Made by a program: the position numbers and the translations under genes | Notes under the pieces: model-generated | Databases searched by the model: none | What the model was told of the DNA's origin: nothing | What the model saw: the letters and a program-made list of their open reading frames with translations, nothing else | Shown: positions 31,901-39,751 of the stretch, piece after piece | Layout of the letters: each line of letters starts with the position of its first letter | How positions within the stretch are numbered: position 1 is the stretch's first letter | Source of the DNA: Ruminococcus flavefaciens ATCC 19208 | GTDB taxonomy: Bacteria; Bacillota; Clostridia; Oscillospirales; Ruminococcaceae | NCBI RefSeq assembly: GCF_000518765.1 | Contig: NZ_KI912491.1 | Span: 1-54,205, forward strand | Reading direction: 5' to 3' | Length of the DNA: 54,205 nucleotides

Positions 31901-32234
31901 CTCTGAGCCAAAGGTAACAACAACCACAACAAAGACTACTACAACTACAACAAAGATAACCACAACTACTACAACATCTGCACAGCCTACACAGTTCGTA
32001 AATGTAACTCTCAGCGGCGATGCAAACTGTGACGGTCAGGTAGACCTCTCTGACGCTGTTATGATAATGCAGGCTCTTGCAAATCCTAACAAGTACGGTG
32101 TAAATGGTAATGACAAGAACCATATTACAGAACAGGGTGCTGCAAATGCAGACGTTGATAAGAAGAGCGCAGGTCTTACTGCAAACGATGCTCTGAAGAT
32201 ACAGGAGTATCTCCTTGGAAAAGGTTCTCTCTAA
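28905..32234 (+). CDS. Secreted CotH-family protein with lamin-tail, chitobiase-like and dockerin domains
   Basis: 1109 residues. Order: signal peptide (about 1-34); lamin-tail-like domain (about 36-130, VTINEVCPKNTTYAAP); chitobiase C-terminal-like beta domain (about 185-230, VYYTTDGSDPTTESEKYTG); CotH domain starting about 298, interrupted near residue 330-515 by a Gly/Asn/Gln-rich insert (MGNWGNWGNMGNMGNWGNQQ), then resuming with IEIFENGKSVVSQDVGIRTK and ILFIDGEFWGIYQLMEKY. A Gly-rich loop (GGGMGGFGGFMGGGG) lies near 800, a beta domain near 940-1000, a Thr stretch, and a type I dockerin (GDANCDGQVDLSDAVMIMQA ... NADVDK). The dockerin plugs the protein into a cohesin scaffold on the cell surface. 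CotH domains are kinase-like. RBS TGGAGGG. Confidence 0.93.
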   Translation: MSKKSAKRTCAGIMSLAMLLGTAGVFPVATASAASGVTINEVCPKNTTYAAPDGQMYDWVELYNNSGSPVDISGWGLTDKADNPYRFTIPSGTVIQPNTGKVFFCDGTAGETNASIAPFGLSTSGETLTLTDASGNIASQITFEDMAKDTSYGQYPDGSGEFYVMSTTPGKNNAAPEGSNAVRTPSFSAESGFYDNSFALTLDVPQGTTVYYTTDGSDPTTESEKYTGAITVKDMTSEPNKYSARTDVTAYTDILAPDEGVLKAAVVRAIAVDSQGRSSSIVTKTYFIGSANVERYRNMKVISLVTDPSNLFDYEKGIYVTGKVYDEGGTGMGNWGNWGNMGNMGNWGNQQGNQGMNWGNQQGQNGDGQNAGQQGAFNMNDFMGGNQNNGDAQQGGFNMGNFNFGGNQNGDAQQGGFNMGNFNLGGAGGPVVTSDEEEADTDDTVFNSISLDSIDAPEILADGDEQQQGAVAGGFGGLGGQAGGDNGGAAGGFGGFGGFGGDGGAGGAGGFGGFDMGDMAFMSQANYNQKGAEWERPANIEIFENGKSVVSQDVGIRTKGAASRAWPQKSFNIFARQDYGKSSVEYDLFDGEATKAKNNKVIDTFDGFTIRNGGNDNMAGFFRDSIAQSLVTDRDMATQATSECILFIDGEFWGIYQLMEKYNSDYFKSHYGIKKNDVCFIKNNSLEDGNDQDLSEWNNLLGNLSRVDMTLDENYQRACAELDIQSFIDYFAAQIYWANHDWPNNNTGVWRSNAVDPENPYADGKWRMVLFDTEYSSNLADKVSETGPTYNSFNQAAGGGMGGFGGFMGGGGSLSGAFSNLMKNPTFRQQFELTFMDLANYNFDTKKTTEAINYYRGFKQQILDTYKRFPSSKHTHNEQTFEQDYQLLETFYNTRYGNVTSQMKTYMNLTGSLATVNVSNDSSKGSLQLNTIKFDDSMSTWSGKYFTDFPVTATASPKDGYAFDHWEVTGATVSDTTSDTITVPVSEGVTIKPVYKVGSSEPKVTTTTTKTTTTTTKITTTTTTSAQPTQFVNVTLSGDANCDGQVDLSDAVMIMQALANPNKYGVNGNDKNHITEQGAANADVDKKSAGLTANDALKIQEYLLGKGSL

Positions 32235-32253
32235 TTAATTACTTTACTATACG

Positions 32254-32287
32254 CGAAAGGGCTGCACGATAATGTGCAGCCCTTTCG
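32254..32287 (+). terminator. Terminator of the CotH-dockerin gene
   Basis: 14-bp perfect stem (cgaaagggctgcac / gtgcagccctttcg), 6-nt loop, then gtttgt. Confidence 0.88.
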
Positions 32288-32311
32288 TTTGTATCTGTAG
32301 ACATAAATAAA

Positions 32312-32330
32312 GGGCGGATACTATCCGCCC
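32312..32330 (-). terminator. Terminator of the NarL-type regulator gene
   Basis: gggcggat / atccgccc hairpin just beyond the regulator stop codon, with tttatttatg after it on the minus strand. Confidence 0.75.
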
Positions 32331-32337
32331 CCTACTT

Positions 32338-32967
32338 TTATATGCCTTTTACTTCTGTATAATAGTATACTGCAAGCTGAGTCCTGTCGCGGAGCTCAAG
32401 CTTGTCAAGGAGATTGCTTATGTAGTTGCGGATAGTGCCCTCGCCGAGGAAGAGCTTGCCTGATATTTCCTTATTGCTCAGTCCCTCTGCAACAAGCTCC
32501 ATTATCTCGCGCTCCTTGTCGCTGATACCGTGAGCAGCAAAGTCATAACGCTCCTTGGGCTTCATAAGCTCGGGGAGCTTGTTCATTATGGTATTGCCGT
32601 AAACGCTCTGTCCGCCCATGACAGTTTCAAGTGCTGGGACTATGCCGTCAAAATCCTGTTTGAGAATATATCCCTTTGCGCCCATATTCAGTGCTTTGAT
32701 GATATACTCATCGTCCGAGAAGGTGGTGAGATAGAGTATCTTAGCGTCGGAGAACTCTTTCAGTATTACCTCGCCTGCTTCGATACCTGTCATGCCCTCC
32801 ATGCGTATATCCATAAGTATAACATCAGGTCTGACGTTCCTGTAGAGCTCTATTGCTTCCTTTCCGCTTGAACCCATAGCAGCAACAGTGACCTTGCCCG
32901 AGTTTTCAAGTATAGTCTTTAACGACAGAGCTACGAGCTTGTCGTCATCTATTACGATAATGTCCAT
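32338..32967 (-). CDS. NarL/FixJ-family response regulator (no adjacent kinase)
   Basis: 209 residues from the ATG at 32967, after AAAGGAG; the longer frame from 33033 has no such site. Receiver domain: acidic DDD at 7-9, phospho-acceptor Asp53 (VILMDIRMEG), Lys in GYILKQDF. C-terminal LuxR-type helix-turn-helix: EIMELVAEGLSNKEISGKLF. It is divergent from an ABC-2 exporter operon, and no histidine kinase gene is nearby, so it is an orphan or served by a distant kinase. The palindromes TGACAAATGTCA at 33038 and 36475 are good candidates for its binding sites. Confidence 0.93.
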   Translation of the reverse strand: MDIIVIDDDKLVALSLKTILENSGKVTVAAMGSSGKEAIELYRNVRPDVILMDIRMEGMTGIEAGEVILKEFSDAKILYLTTFSDDEYIIKALNMGAKGYILKQDFDGIVPALETVMGGQSVYGNTIMNKLPELMKPKERYDFAAHGISDKEREIMELVAEGLSNKEISGKLFLGEGTIRNYISNLLDKLELRDRTQLAVYYYTEVKGI

Positions 32968-33037
32968 AACTGCTCCTTTATGCCGTGATCTTTTCATTAT
33001 TATATCATAGCGACACAGTTTTTTCAAGTACACAATG

Positions 33038-33102
33038 TGACAAATGTCATATGCAAAAACTGACTCCAGACACTACAAAAAGCTTTTCAGCTGAGGTATA
33101 AT
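33038..33102 (+). promoter_or_regulatory. Operator palindrome and promoter of the ABC-2 exporter
   Basis: TGACAAATGTCA (33038-33049; arms TGACA/TGTCA) lies 53 bp before TATAAT (33097-33102). The -35 position is weak (tacaaa), which suggests activator dependence. A degenerate second site (tgactccagaca, 33061-33072) follows. The same palindrome lies 52-53 bp before the -10 of the Ig-like gene. Confidence 0.65.
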
Positions 33103-33135
33103 GATTACAGTAAAACACAACAGGGAGGATTTACC

Positions 33136-34086
33136 ATGGAAAATACAGTTATAAAAATAAATAATCTGGTTAAACGCTACGGCGATCTTATCGCACTGGA
33201 TCACCTTGATCTTGAAATAAAACAGGGGGAGGTATTCGGACTCCTCGGACCTAACGGCTCGGGCAAGACCACTACAATAAACTGCCTGCTTTCACTTCTT
33301 TCCTTTGACAAGGGTGATATAGAGATATTCGGGAAGAAGATGACTCCCGTAAGCTATGATATCAAAAAGGAAATAGGCGTTATCATGCAGAACGTTACTG
33401 TTTTTGAGGAGCTTACGGTGTATGAGAATATTGATTATTTCTGCGGACTTTATATCAAGGACAAGGCAAAGCGCAGGGAATATGTTGAGGAGGCAATAAA
33501 GTTCGTAGAGCTAGGGGATTTCAGAAAGTTCTATCCGAAAAAGCTTTCTGGCGGACTTCTCCGCAGACTGAATATCGCCTGCGGTATCGCGCATAAGCCC
33601 AAGCTCATAATCCTTGACGAGCCTACAGTTGCAGTTGATCCTCAGAGCAGAAACCGTATCCTTGAAGGAATACAGGAGCTCAACAGAAACGGTGCTACAG
33701 TCATCTACACCTCGCACTATATGGAAGAGGTGGAGCAGATATGCACACGCATAGCTATCATGGACAAAGGCAGAAAGGTTGCTGAGGGTACTAAAGACGA
33801 GCTGAAGCGTATGATAAAGAATACCGAGACTATCACTATCGAGATACTTGATATACCTGATAATATCGCAAAAGAGATAGCTTCACTGCCTCATGTATAC
33901 GATACAGATATCAGCAGCGGCAAGCTCACAGTTTACTGCTCGGGCGGTAAGCATAATCTTACAAGAGTACTTGAAGTGCTTCAGAAGAATGAACTCAGCT
34001 TCGGCAGAGTATACACAGAGCTTCCGACACTCAATGACGTATTCCTTGAAATTACGGGCAAAGCTCTCAGAGACAAGGAGGATTGA
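33136..34086 (+). CDS. ABC-2 exporter ATPase
   Basis: 316 residues: Walker A GPNGSGKTT, Q-loop region VIMQNVTVFEELTVYENI, signature LSGGLLRRLNIACGIAH (SGGLLRR in place of the common SGGQQRR), Walker B LIILDEPT, H-loop TSHYMEEVEQ. A C-terminal domain of about 90 residues follows, as in DrrA/NatA-type exporters. It energises the two permeases encoded directly downstream. RBS CAGGGAGG is upstream. Known roles of this class are export of peptides, lipids, drugs or natural products. Confidence 0.95.
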   Translation: MENTVIKINNLVKRYGDLIALDHLDLEIKQGEVFGLLGPNGSGKTTTINCLLSLLSFDKGDIEIFGKKMTPVSYDIKKEIGVIMQNVTVFEELTVYENIDYFCGLYIKDKAKRREYVEEAIKFVELGDFRKFYPKKLSGGLLRRLNIACGIAHKPKLIILDEPTVAVDPQSRNRILEGIQELNRNGATVIYTSHYMEEVEQICTRIAIMDKGRKVAEGTKDELKRMIKNTETITIEILDIPDNIAKEIASLPHVYDTDISSGKLTVYCSGGKHNLTRVLEVLQKNELSFGRVYTELPTLNDVFLEITGKALRDKED

Positions 34087-34088
34087 AT

Positions 34089-35222
34089 ATGTTCGGACAC
34101 ATTCTGAAATATGAGCTGAAAAACGGTCTGCGCACAAAAGACCTTATCATATGGCTCATACTCTTTCCCATAATTCTCGGTACCTGCTTCAAGATAGCTT
34201 TCGGAAGCATTTACGAAAAGACCGAGAAATTCAGTTCAATCCCCGTTGCCATAGTTGAAGAAAGCGAAAATGCCGCTTTCAGACAGGTCATTGAGGGCAT
34301 TGAAAAGGCAGATGAGCCATTCCTCAAAGCAACCTTTGCGGATAAGGAAAAGGCTGAAAAGATGCTTGATGACGGCGATATAGAGGGCATAATCTTTACT
34401 TCCGATGATATCAGCCTTACAGTAAAGGAAAAAGGCATACGCGAGACAATGCTGAAATCCTTTATCGAGCAGTATAAAGTCCGTGAAAAAATAGCTATGG
34501 ACGCTATAAATACTGCTCCCGAAAAGGCTCAGGAGGTAATCGCTTCACTCACATCAGAGACAGCTTCTTCATGCAGGGAGATACCTCTTACACAGGGCAA
34601 TCCCGATATGTATATACAGTATTTCTACAACCTCATCGCTATGGTCGCAATGTTCGGCTGTATAACAGGTATGCATATCACTATACAGAATCAGGCAAAC
34701 CTTTCACCTCTCGGCGCAAGAAACAACTGCTCACCTGCACCGAAATCAATAAATATACTTGCTTGTCTTACAGGAAGCTTTATCCTTGAGACCATATGTA
34801 TGGTAATATGTGTTACTTATCTTGCATTCATTCTCAAAATAGATTTCGGCGACAGACTGTGGCTGGTTTACCCCTCGGCAATACTCGGCGGTATCACAGG
34901 TGTTTCCTTTGGATTCTTTGTTGGTTCGCTTGCTCGTGTAAGCGAAAAGGCAAAGGGTGCGATACTTGTTTCCATATCAATGCTGCTGTGTTTTTGCAGC
35001 GGTCTGATGATGGGCAATATGAAGGCTGTTATTGCAGAAAATATACCGTGGTTCAATAATATCAACCCCGCAGCAGTAATTTCCGACTGCTTCTACTGCC
35101 TCAATATCTATGAGGATTATGACCGTTTCATATCAAAGCTCATAACTATGGCAGCAATATCCGTTATGTTTATAGTTCTTGGCTTTGTGACTTCAAGGAG
35201 GAAGAAATATGCAAGTATTTAA
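34089..35222 (+). CDS. ABC-2 type permease, first
   Basis: 377 residues from the ATG at 34089, with AAGGAGG seven bases upstream; a TTG six bases earlier is less likely. Topology: one N-terminal helix (about 17-37), a long extracellular loop (about 40-170), then five helices (about 180-372). This is the DrrB/NatB-like ABC2_membrane_3 arrangement. It starts two bases after the ATPase stop and overlaps the next permease by 14 bp, so the two permeases probably form a heterodimer. Confidence 0.9.
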   Translation: MFGHILKYELKNGLRTKDLIIWLILFPIILGTCFKIAFGSIYEKTEKFSSIPVAIVEESENAAFRQVIEGIEKADEPFLKATFADKEKAEKMLDDGDIEGIIFTSDDISLTVKEKGIRETMLKSFIEQYKVREKIAMDAINTAPEKAQEVIASLTSETASSCREIPLTQGNPDMYIQYFYNLIAMVAMFGCITGMHITIQNQANLSPLGARNNCSPAPKSINILACLTGSFILETICMVICVTYLAFILKIDFGDRLWLVYPSAILGGITGVSFGFFVGSLARVSEKAKGAILVSISMLLCFCSGLMMGNMKAVIAENIPWFNNINPAAVISDCFYCLNIYEDYDRFISKLITMAAISVMFIVLGFVTSRRKKYASI

Positions 35223-36396
35223 GGCTATGTTCAAGGTAATGAGGAGCAGGCTTCCCTCAGCATTAATATATATCGTCTGCTTTTTTGCCATATCGGCGAT
35301 AATTGCAAATGCTTCCACTAAGGAAAACAAGTTTGAAGCAAGCAGGCTCGGTATAAGCATATTCGATGAGGACGATACTCCTGAAAGCCATGCGCTGACA
35401 GACTTTTTAAAGAAAAGCAATGATATAGTTGAAATAGAAAATGACAGGGATATTATCATAGATTCACTTTACTACAAAAGAATTGATTATGCACTCATAA
35501 TCAACAAGGGCTACGCTGAAAGGATCAAAGCAGGGGACACATCAGAGCTTTTCGGCAGCTATCACATGGACGATAGTTTTTCCGTGGTATATATGGGACA
35601 GGTGCTTGACGAGTACGTTAACTCCGTAAAGGCTTATATCAGTATGGGCAAGACCTTTGATGAGGCTGTTACAAGCACCGAAGAGGTAATGTCTCAGAAT
35701 GCAGAGGTAAATATGTTCAGAGCAGACAATGGCGGCAATTCGCACTTCAGCGTTGATTTTGCAGGATATTTCCAGTATATGCCGTATATACTCATATCTA
35801 TCATAATCAGTGTTGTGAGTCTTGTGCTTGTCACTATGAACAAGAAGGATATACGCTACCGCACAAGCTGTTCATGTCTGAAGGAGTCCTCATATACATT
35901 CCAGCTTTTCCTCGGAAGCTTCCTGTTTGTATTTGTTATATGGATCCTGTTTATGATAGCAGGCATGATACTCAACAAGGAGGTTTACACAGGAAGAGCG
36001 TGGTATGCAGTTCTAAACAGCTTCATATTCTCGATAGTTGTCGGCACAATGGCTGTGCTTGTTGCAAGCTTTGAGCCAAAGGACAATGTACTCAACCTTA
36101 TAACTCAGGTGCTGGGACTGGGCATGAGCTTCTTCTGCGGTATATTTATCCCTGTGGAGGTCCTTAGCGACAAGGTGCTTTCTGCTGCAAGATTCCTGCC
36201 TGCTTACTGGTATGTAAGAGCAAATAACATGATAGCTGACATCACTCAGTTTGACTTAAATGAGGTAATACAGTGCTATCTGATACAGTTAGGTTTTGCA
36301 GCAGCTATGGTGATAATCACCCTGCTTGTCCGCAAGGTAAGGTACAGCGGCGCAGCTATTGGTACTGCCGTAAAAAAAGCAGCAGCTGAGCATTAA
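35209..36396 (+). CDS. ABC-2 type permease, second
   Basis: 395 residues with the same layout as its neighbour: N-terminal helix (about 15-36), extracellular domain (about 40-185) and five or six C-terminal helices, ending in KKAAAEH. RBS AAGGAGG lies inside the end of the upstream gene. It completes an ATPase/permease/permease exporter. The substrate cannot be read from the sequence; proximity to the acyl-pathway operon at 37241-47221 makes that product a candidate, but so is an antimicrobial peptide. Confidence 0.9.
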   Translation: MQVFKAMFKVMRSRLPSALIYIVCFFAISAIIANASTKENKFEASRLGISIFDEDDTPESHALTDFLKKSNDIVEIENDRDIIIDSLYYKRIDYALIINKGYAERIKAGDTSELFGSYHMDDSFSVVYMGQVLDEYVNSVKAYISMGKTFDEAVTSTEEVMSQNAEVNMFRADNGGNSHFSVDFAGYFQYMPYILISIIISVVSLVLVTMNKKDIRYRTSCSCLKESSYTFQLFLGSFLFVFVIWILFMIAGMILNKEVYTGRAWYAVLNSFIFSIVVGTMAVLVASFEPKDNVLNLITQVLGLGMSFFCGIFIPVEVLSDKVLSAARFLPAYWYVRANNMIADITQFDLNEVIQCYLIQLGFAAAMVIITLLVRKVRYSGAAIGTAVKKAAAEH

Positions 36397-36416
36397 AATA
36401 CCGATTTGATAGCAGC

Positions 36417-36448
36417 ATAAATGGCGCACATGATTGTGCGCCATTTAT
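36417..36448 (+). terminator. Terminator of the ABC-2 exporter operon
   Basis: 13-bp perfect stem (ataaatggcgcac / gtgcgccatttat) with a 6-nt loop and T-rich end. Confidence 0.88.
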
Positions 36449-36470
36449 TTGTATGACCAATCATACTTAA

Positions 36471-36538
36471 ATAGTGACAAATGTCACTATTGCAATGACA
36501 TTTGTTATCTATCATTTTATGGGACAGTGTGATAAAAT
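36471..36538 (+). promoter_or_regulatory. Tandem operator palindromes and promoter of the Ig-like gene
   Basis: ATAGTGACAAATGTCACTAT (36471-36490) contains the same 12-mer as 33038-33049 with longer arms. A second half-conserved site TGACATTTGTTA is at 36496-36507, 21 bp on. The -10 candidate TAAAAT (36533-36538) lies 52-53 bp after the first site centre, and no good -35 is seen. This is consistent with activation by a dimeric regulator binding two sites on one face of the DNA. Confidence 0.6.
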
Positions 36539-36624
36539 GAAAATACAATGATATTTCGGAACATAAACGTTCAGTGCGTGAAACGTTTTAAAATATACTA
36601 TATTATTTTTAAGGAGGGTCTTAT

Positions 36625-37173
36625 ATGAAAAAAATTATGAAAAAAACATTATGCTTATTATCAAGTACAGTTCTATTATGCGGATTAACAGCTTTACCCG
36701 CAGGCGCTAAAAGCTTGGATCCTGAAAATTCAGTACAGTTAGAACCCGATTTAAAACCGCTGACAGGTCATACTTTTAATCCTTATAAAAATACAGAGTT
36801 CGTTCTGAAGCAGAATAAGTTCAATATAAAGCTTGGCGAAAAGGCTGTTCTTGAAGTCGGAAAGGAATACAAGCTGATAGATGAAGCTTATTCCGGACTG
36901 CGGCTTGACAAAATCATTTTATCAATGGACAAGATAGACCTGCTGAGGCTCAGATTTCAGTGGTATGACGAGAACGGTCCTATCGAGGGGGCTACATCAT
37001 ATACATATAATGCCTATACTCCGGGCAAATATTTCTGCGTTGCAACCATGATAGGACATTTATGGATAACTGATACGGCAGCTGTCAATGTAAGGATACT
37101 TCCTCCGATCCTTGATCCTGTTTTTAGACCCGAGCCGACGATCCCGAGCAAACCGGGGCCATTACCTATTTAA
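36625..37173 (+). CDS. Secreted Ig-like-domain protein
   Basis: 182 residues: signal peptide (about 1-28, cleaved near AGAKS) and one Ig-like beta-sandwich (RFQWYDENGPIEGATSYTYN ... PGKYFCVATM) with the Trp-Cys core pattern of immunoglobulin-like modules. It ends in a Pro-rich tail (PEPTIPSKPGPLP). No sorting signal, lipobox or dockerin, so it is probably released or loosely held. RBS AAGGAGG. It shares a predicted operator with the ABC-2 exporter and may be part of the same response. Function unknown. Confidence 0.8.
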   Translation: MKKIMKKTLCLLSSTVLLCGLTALPAGAKSLDPENSVQLEPDLKPLTGHTFNPYKNTEFVLKQNKFNIKLGEKAVLEVGKEYKLIDEAYSGLRLDKIILSMDKIDLLRLRFQWYDENGPIEGATSYTYNAYTPGKYFCVATMIGHLWITDTAAVNVRILPPILDPVFRPEPTIPSKPGPLPI

Positions 37174-37211
37174 TGAAGAAAAGATATAAAAGTGTTCAAT
37201 GAGGATAAAAT

Positions 37212-37234
37212 AAGGGCGGAAATTATCCGCCCTT
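37212..37234. terminator. Terminator between Ig-like gene and the acyl-pathway operon
   Basis: 9-bp perfect stem (aagggcgga / tccgccctt) with a 5-nt loop, between convergent genes; it can end both transcripts. Confidence 0.75.
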
Positions 37235-37240
37235 GTGATT

Positions 37241-37936
37241 TTATATATGCAGTTTTTCTTTGATTATGCCGCAGATCTCTTCCTTATGCTGCTGGAAAAA
37301 GAAGTGACCGCCCGAAAAGGGATAGGTCTTGCAGCTACCGTCGGTAAATCTGCTCCAGCTGTTCATGTCAACGCTCTGCATGAGAACGTCCTCAGTGCCG
37401 TATAGCACAGTGACATCACAGGGGAACTTAACTTCCTCGGGAGAAGCGCTGTAGCGCTCAGCCATACGCACGTCTGTACAGAGTATGCGGTTAAGAGTAC
37501 GCATGAGCTCCTCATCGGGAACGGGAGCGTTTGAGGAAAGAGAGTTAGCTGAAAAGTAATCAACTATCTCCTCGTCTGTGGCTTCAAGAATATTCTCAAA
37601 GCAGTGTACGTCCTCGTCGGGAGGATTTTTTCCCGAAAGGAAGATGTGACAGGGCTGGGGGAGCCCCTTTGCCTTTATCTGACGGATAAATTCCGTCACA
37701 AGGACTGTACCCATGCTGTGACCGAAAAGCGCATATTCACCTGTAATATATTCGGAATGCTTTTCTATGAGATCTGCCACACAGTCGGGTACATTGTCTA
37801 TGAGAGGCTCAGCGGAGCGTGTGAAGCGCCCTGAGAGCTCCATAGGCACTACGGTAAGATCCTTTGGCAGAAAGCGCTTGAATGAGCTGTAGCTCTTTGC
37901 AGAGCCGCCTGCGTGCGGAAAGAAGAATAATACCAT
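37241..37936 (-). CDS. Type II thioesterase of the acyl-pathway operon
   Basis: 231 residues, alpha/beta hydrolase of the GrsT/TEII family. Nucleophile Ser is in ALFGHSMGT, the acid probably in VLYGTEDVL, and His in FSGGHFFFQQH. It has the N-terminal FFFPHAGGSAKSY oxyanion motif typical of thioesterases that serve polyketide and nonribosomal pathways by removing wrongly loaded acyl groups from carrier proteins. It is last in the 13-gene operon, one base after the second ACP. Its presence argues for a secondary-metabolite pathway, not housekeeping fatty-acid synthesis. Confidence 0.93.
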   Translation of the reverse strand: MVLFFFPHAGGSAKSYSSFKRFLPKDLTVVPMELSGRFTRSAEPLIDNVPDCVADLIEKHSEYITGEYALFGHSMGTVLVTEFIRQIKAKGLPQPCHIFLSGKNPPDEDVHCFENILEATDEEIVDYFSANSLSSNAPVPDEELMRTLNRILCTDVRMAERYSASPEEVKFPCDVTVLYGTEDVLMQSVDMNSWSRFTDGSCKTYPFSGGHFFFQQHKEEICGIIKEKLHI

Positions 37937-37937
37937 A

Positions 37938-38189
37938 TTATTCCTCGACAGGTGTGCCCTTTTCGTTGAGGAGGTCGAAAATCTCGCCTACCTTGCTGAT
38001 AGAAGCAACCAGTGAAAGAGGCACACTGAGTTTGAAGGTATCTGTTATTTCAGAACCGAGTCCGAAAAGTCCGAGTGAATCGAGATAGAGGTCGTCGTAA
38101 ACGTCAGTATCTCTTGTTATCTCAGAAGCGTCAACGCCTACATAATCTGAAATTGCCTGTGTGAAATCTTCAAATTTAAGATTATTCAT
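37938..38189 (-). CDS. Acyl/peptidyl carrier protein 2
   Basis: 83 residues. The phosphopantetheine attachment Ser is in DDLYLDSLGLFGL, at the start of helix II. Helix I (FEDFTQAISDYVGVD) is visible and the C-terminus is short and acidic. Its ATG overlaps the ligase stop by one base, so it is most likely the carrier loaded by that ligase. Compared with ACP 1 (45978-46280) it has a different helix-II sequence, suggesting the two carriers have separate partners. Confidence 0.9.
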   Translation of the reverse strand: MNNLKFEDFTQAISDYVGVDASEITRDTDVYDDLYLDSLGLFGLGSEITDTFKLSVPLSLVASISKVGEIFDLLNEKGTPVEE

Positions 38190-39748
38190 TATTTATACTC
38201 CTTTTTTCTCAGATATTTGAACTGTATCTTGCCGATATCCTTTGGTATCTCCTCAACGGGAACTACCTTATCGGGCACCTTGTAGGCGGAGAGCTTTCCG
38301 TCAAAGTACTTTGCGATATCGCCTCTGGTTATTCTTGCGTCGCCCTTTGGCTGGATATATGCAACTATCTGCTGTCCGATAACAGGATGCGGCTCATCTG
38401 TAACAGCTGCGGCTGCTATCTTTGGGTGAGTGAGGAGACAAGCCTCAACTTCCTCAGCGTGAACCAGATTTCCTCCGCGCTTGATGATACGCTTGCTTCT
38501 TCCTGCGAAACGAACGATACCGCCGGGGAGCTTGTTTACAAGGTCGCCTGTGCAGAACCAGCGTCTGCCCTGCTCGTCCGTGAGTATCTTCTCGGCTGAG
38601 AGCTCGGGATTGCCGAAATATTCAGTGATAACGCCGTCTGTGTATACACAGAGCTCACCTGTTTCGCCTTCGGGTACATCATTCTTGTTCTCGTCGATAA
38701 CGCGAACATCAGTGAAGCTGAGCTTCTTGAAATCGCTTGGGTCTGTGCCGTTGTCGATAGCTGAATCCCATACTACCATTGTACAGGTCTCAGAAGAACC
38801 GATAACGTTGATAACACGGATATGGAGCTTCTCAACGAATATATCAGCTATCTCCTTGGGGAGAACTTCGCCTGCGAAATAGCAGATACGGACGCTTGAA
38901 AGGTCGTACTTGTCAAAGTCAGGTGTGGAAAGAAGCACCTTTGCCAGTGTGGAAGTGAGCTGGATAACGTTTATCTTGTACTTCTGAACTGTCTCGAGGA
39001 ATGTGATCGGGTTGAACTGTGGCTGATACATAACTGTACCGCCCTTGAGAACCATCTGCTGTCCCATGCCGAAGCCGCCCTGATGATAGAGAGTCATGCC
39101 CAGCATCATTACGTCGTCAGAACTGAATTCGAGGTAGTCGCCCATGTCCTTCTGTGTGGAAAGGAATCCGCCCGATGGTACTGAGAGCAGCTTTGGGATA
39201 CCTGTGCTGCCTGATGTGCAGGCAAGTGACAGCGTGTGGAGGTACTCAGGTTCGTATATATCGCACTCACTGCTGCCGTACTCTGCCATGAACTTTTCAG
39301 CAGATGTGTAGCAGGAATCAGCAGGTATAACGCTGTTGTCCGCAAAGCATATTACTTTGCCGAGTGTTATCTGTGAAGGCACAAGAGCGCTTACTGCTTC
39401 GATTATATTGTTGTTTCTGTATTTTTCGGTAATGAACATTACCTTTGATGTGGTAGCGGGAATAAGCTTTGAAAGCTCCAGTGAGCCGCTCTGAGGATCC
39501 ATGGGGACAGGCTGTGCACCTATTCTTACTGCCGACCAGTAAACGATGAACCATTCGATGCTGTTAGGCATACAGATGCCCACCTTGTCGTCCTCGCCCA
39601 AGCCGAATTTCTTCATTGCTGAGCCGAGTACGGCTGTCTTTTCCATAAACTGAGCGTATGTGAGCTCGTTTTCATCAATTCTCAGGAGCACCTTATCTGG
39701 TGTTTCCTTAGCATATTTTTCGTAGTAATCGAAAAACTTTTCCGACAT
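38189..39748 (-). CDS. AMP-dependent acyl-ACP/acyl-CoA ligase
   Basis: 519 residues of the ANL superfamily. Core motifs: A3 LACTSGSTGIPK, A5 region VIGSSETC, A7 WFCTGDL, A8 RFAGRSKRIIKRGGNLVHAE, and the C-terminal catalytic Lys in IGKIQFK. It activates a carboxylic acid with ATP and transfers it to CoA or a carrier. Coupling to ACP 2 (one-base overlap) suggests it loads a starter acid onto that ACP. The binding-pocket region does not let me name the acid. Three bases separate it from the upstream hydrolase. Confidence 0.92.
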   Translation of the reverse strand: MSEKFFDYYEKYAKETPDKVLLRIDENELTYAQFMEKTAVLGSAMKKFGLGEDDKVGICMPNSIEWFIVYWSAVRIGAQPVPMDPQSGSLELSKLIPATTSKVMFITEKYRNNNIIEAVSALVPSQITLGKVICFADNSVIPADSCYTSAEKFMAEYGSSECDIYEPEYLHTLSLACTSGSTGIPKLLSVPSGGFLSTQKDMGDYLEFSSDDVMMLGMTLYHQGGFGMGQQMVLKGGTVMYQPQFNPITFLETVQKYKINVIQLTSTLAKVLLSTPDFDKYDLSSVRICYFAGEVLPKEIADIFVEKLHIRVINVIGSSETCTMVVWDSAIDNGTDPSDFKKLSFTDVRVIDENKNDVPEGETGELCVYTDGVITEYFGNPELSAEKILTDEQGRRWFCTGDLVNKLPGGIVRFAGRSKRIIKRGGNLVHAEEVEACLLTHPKIAAAAVTDEPHPVIGQQIVAYIQPKGDARITRGDIAKYFDGKLSAYKVPDKVVPVEEIPKDIGKIQFKYLRKKEYK

Positions 39749-39751
39749 TGC

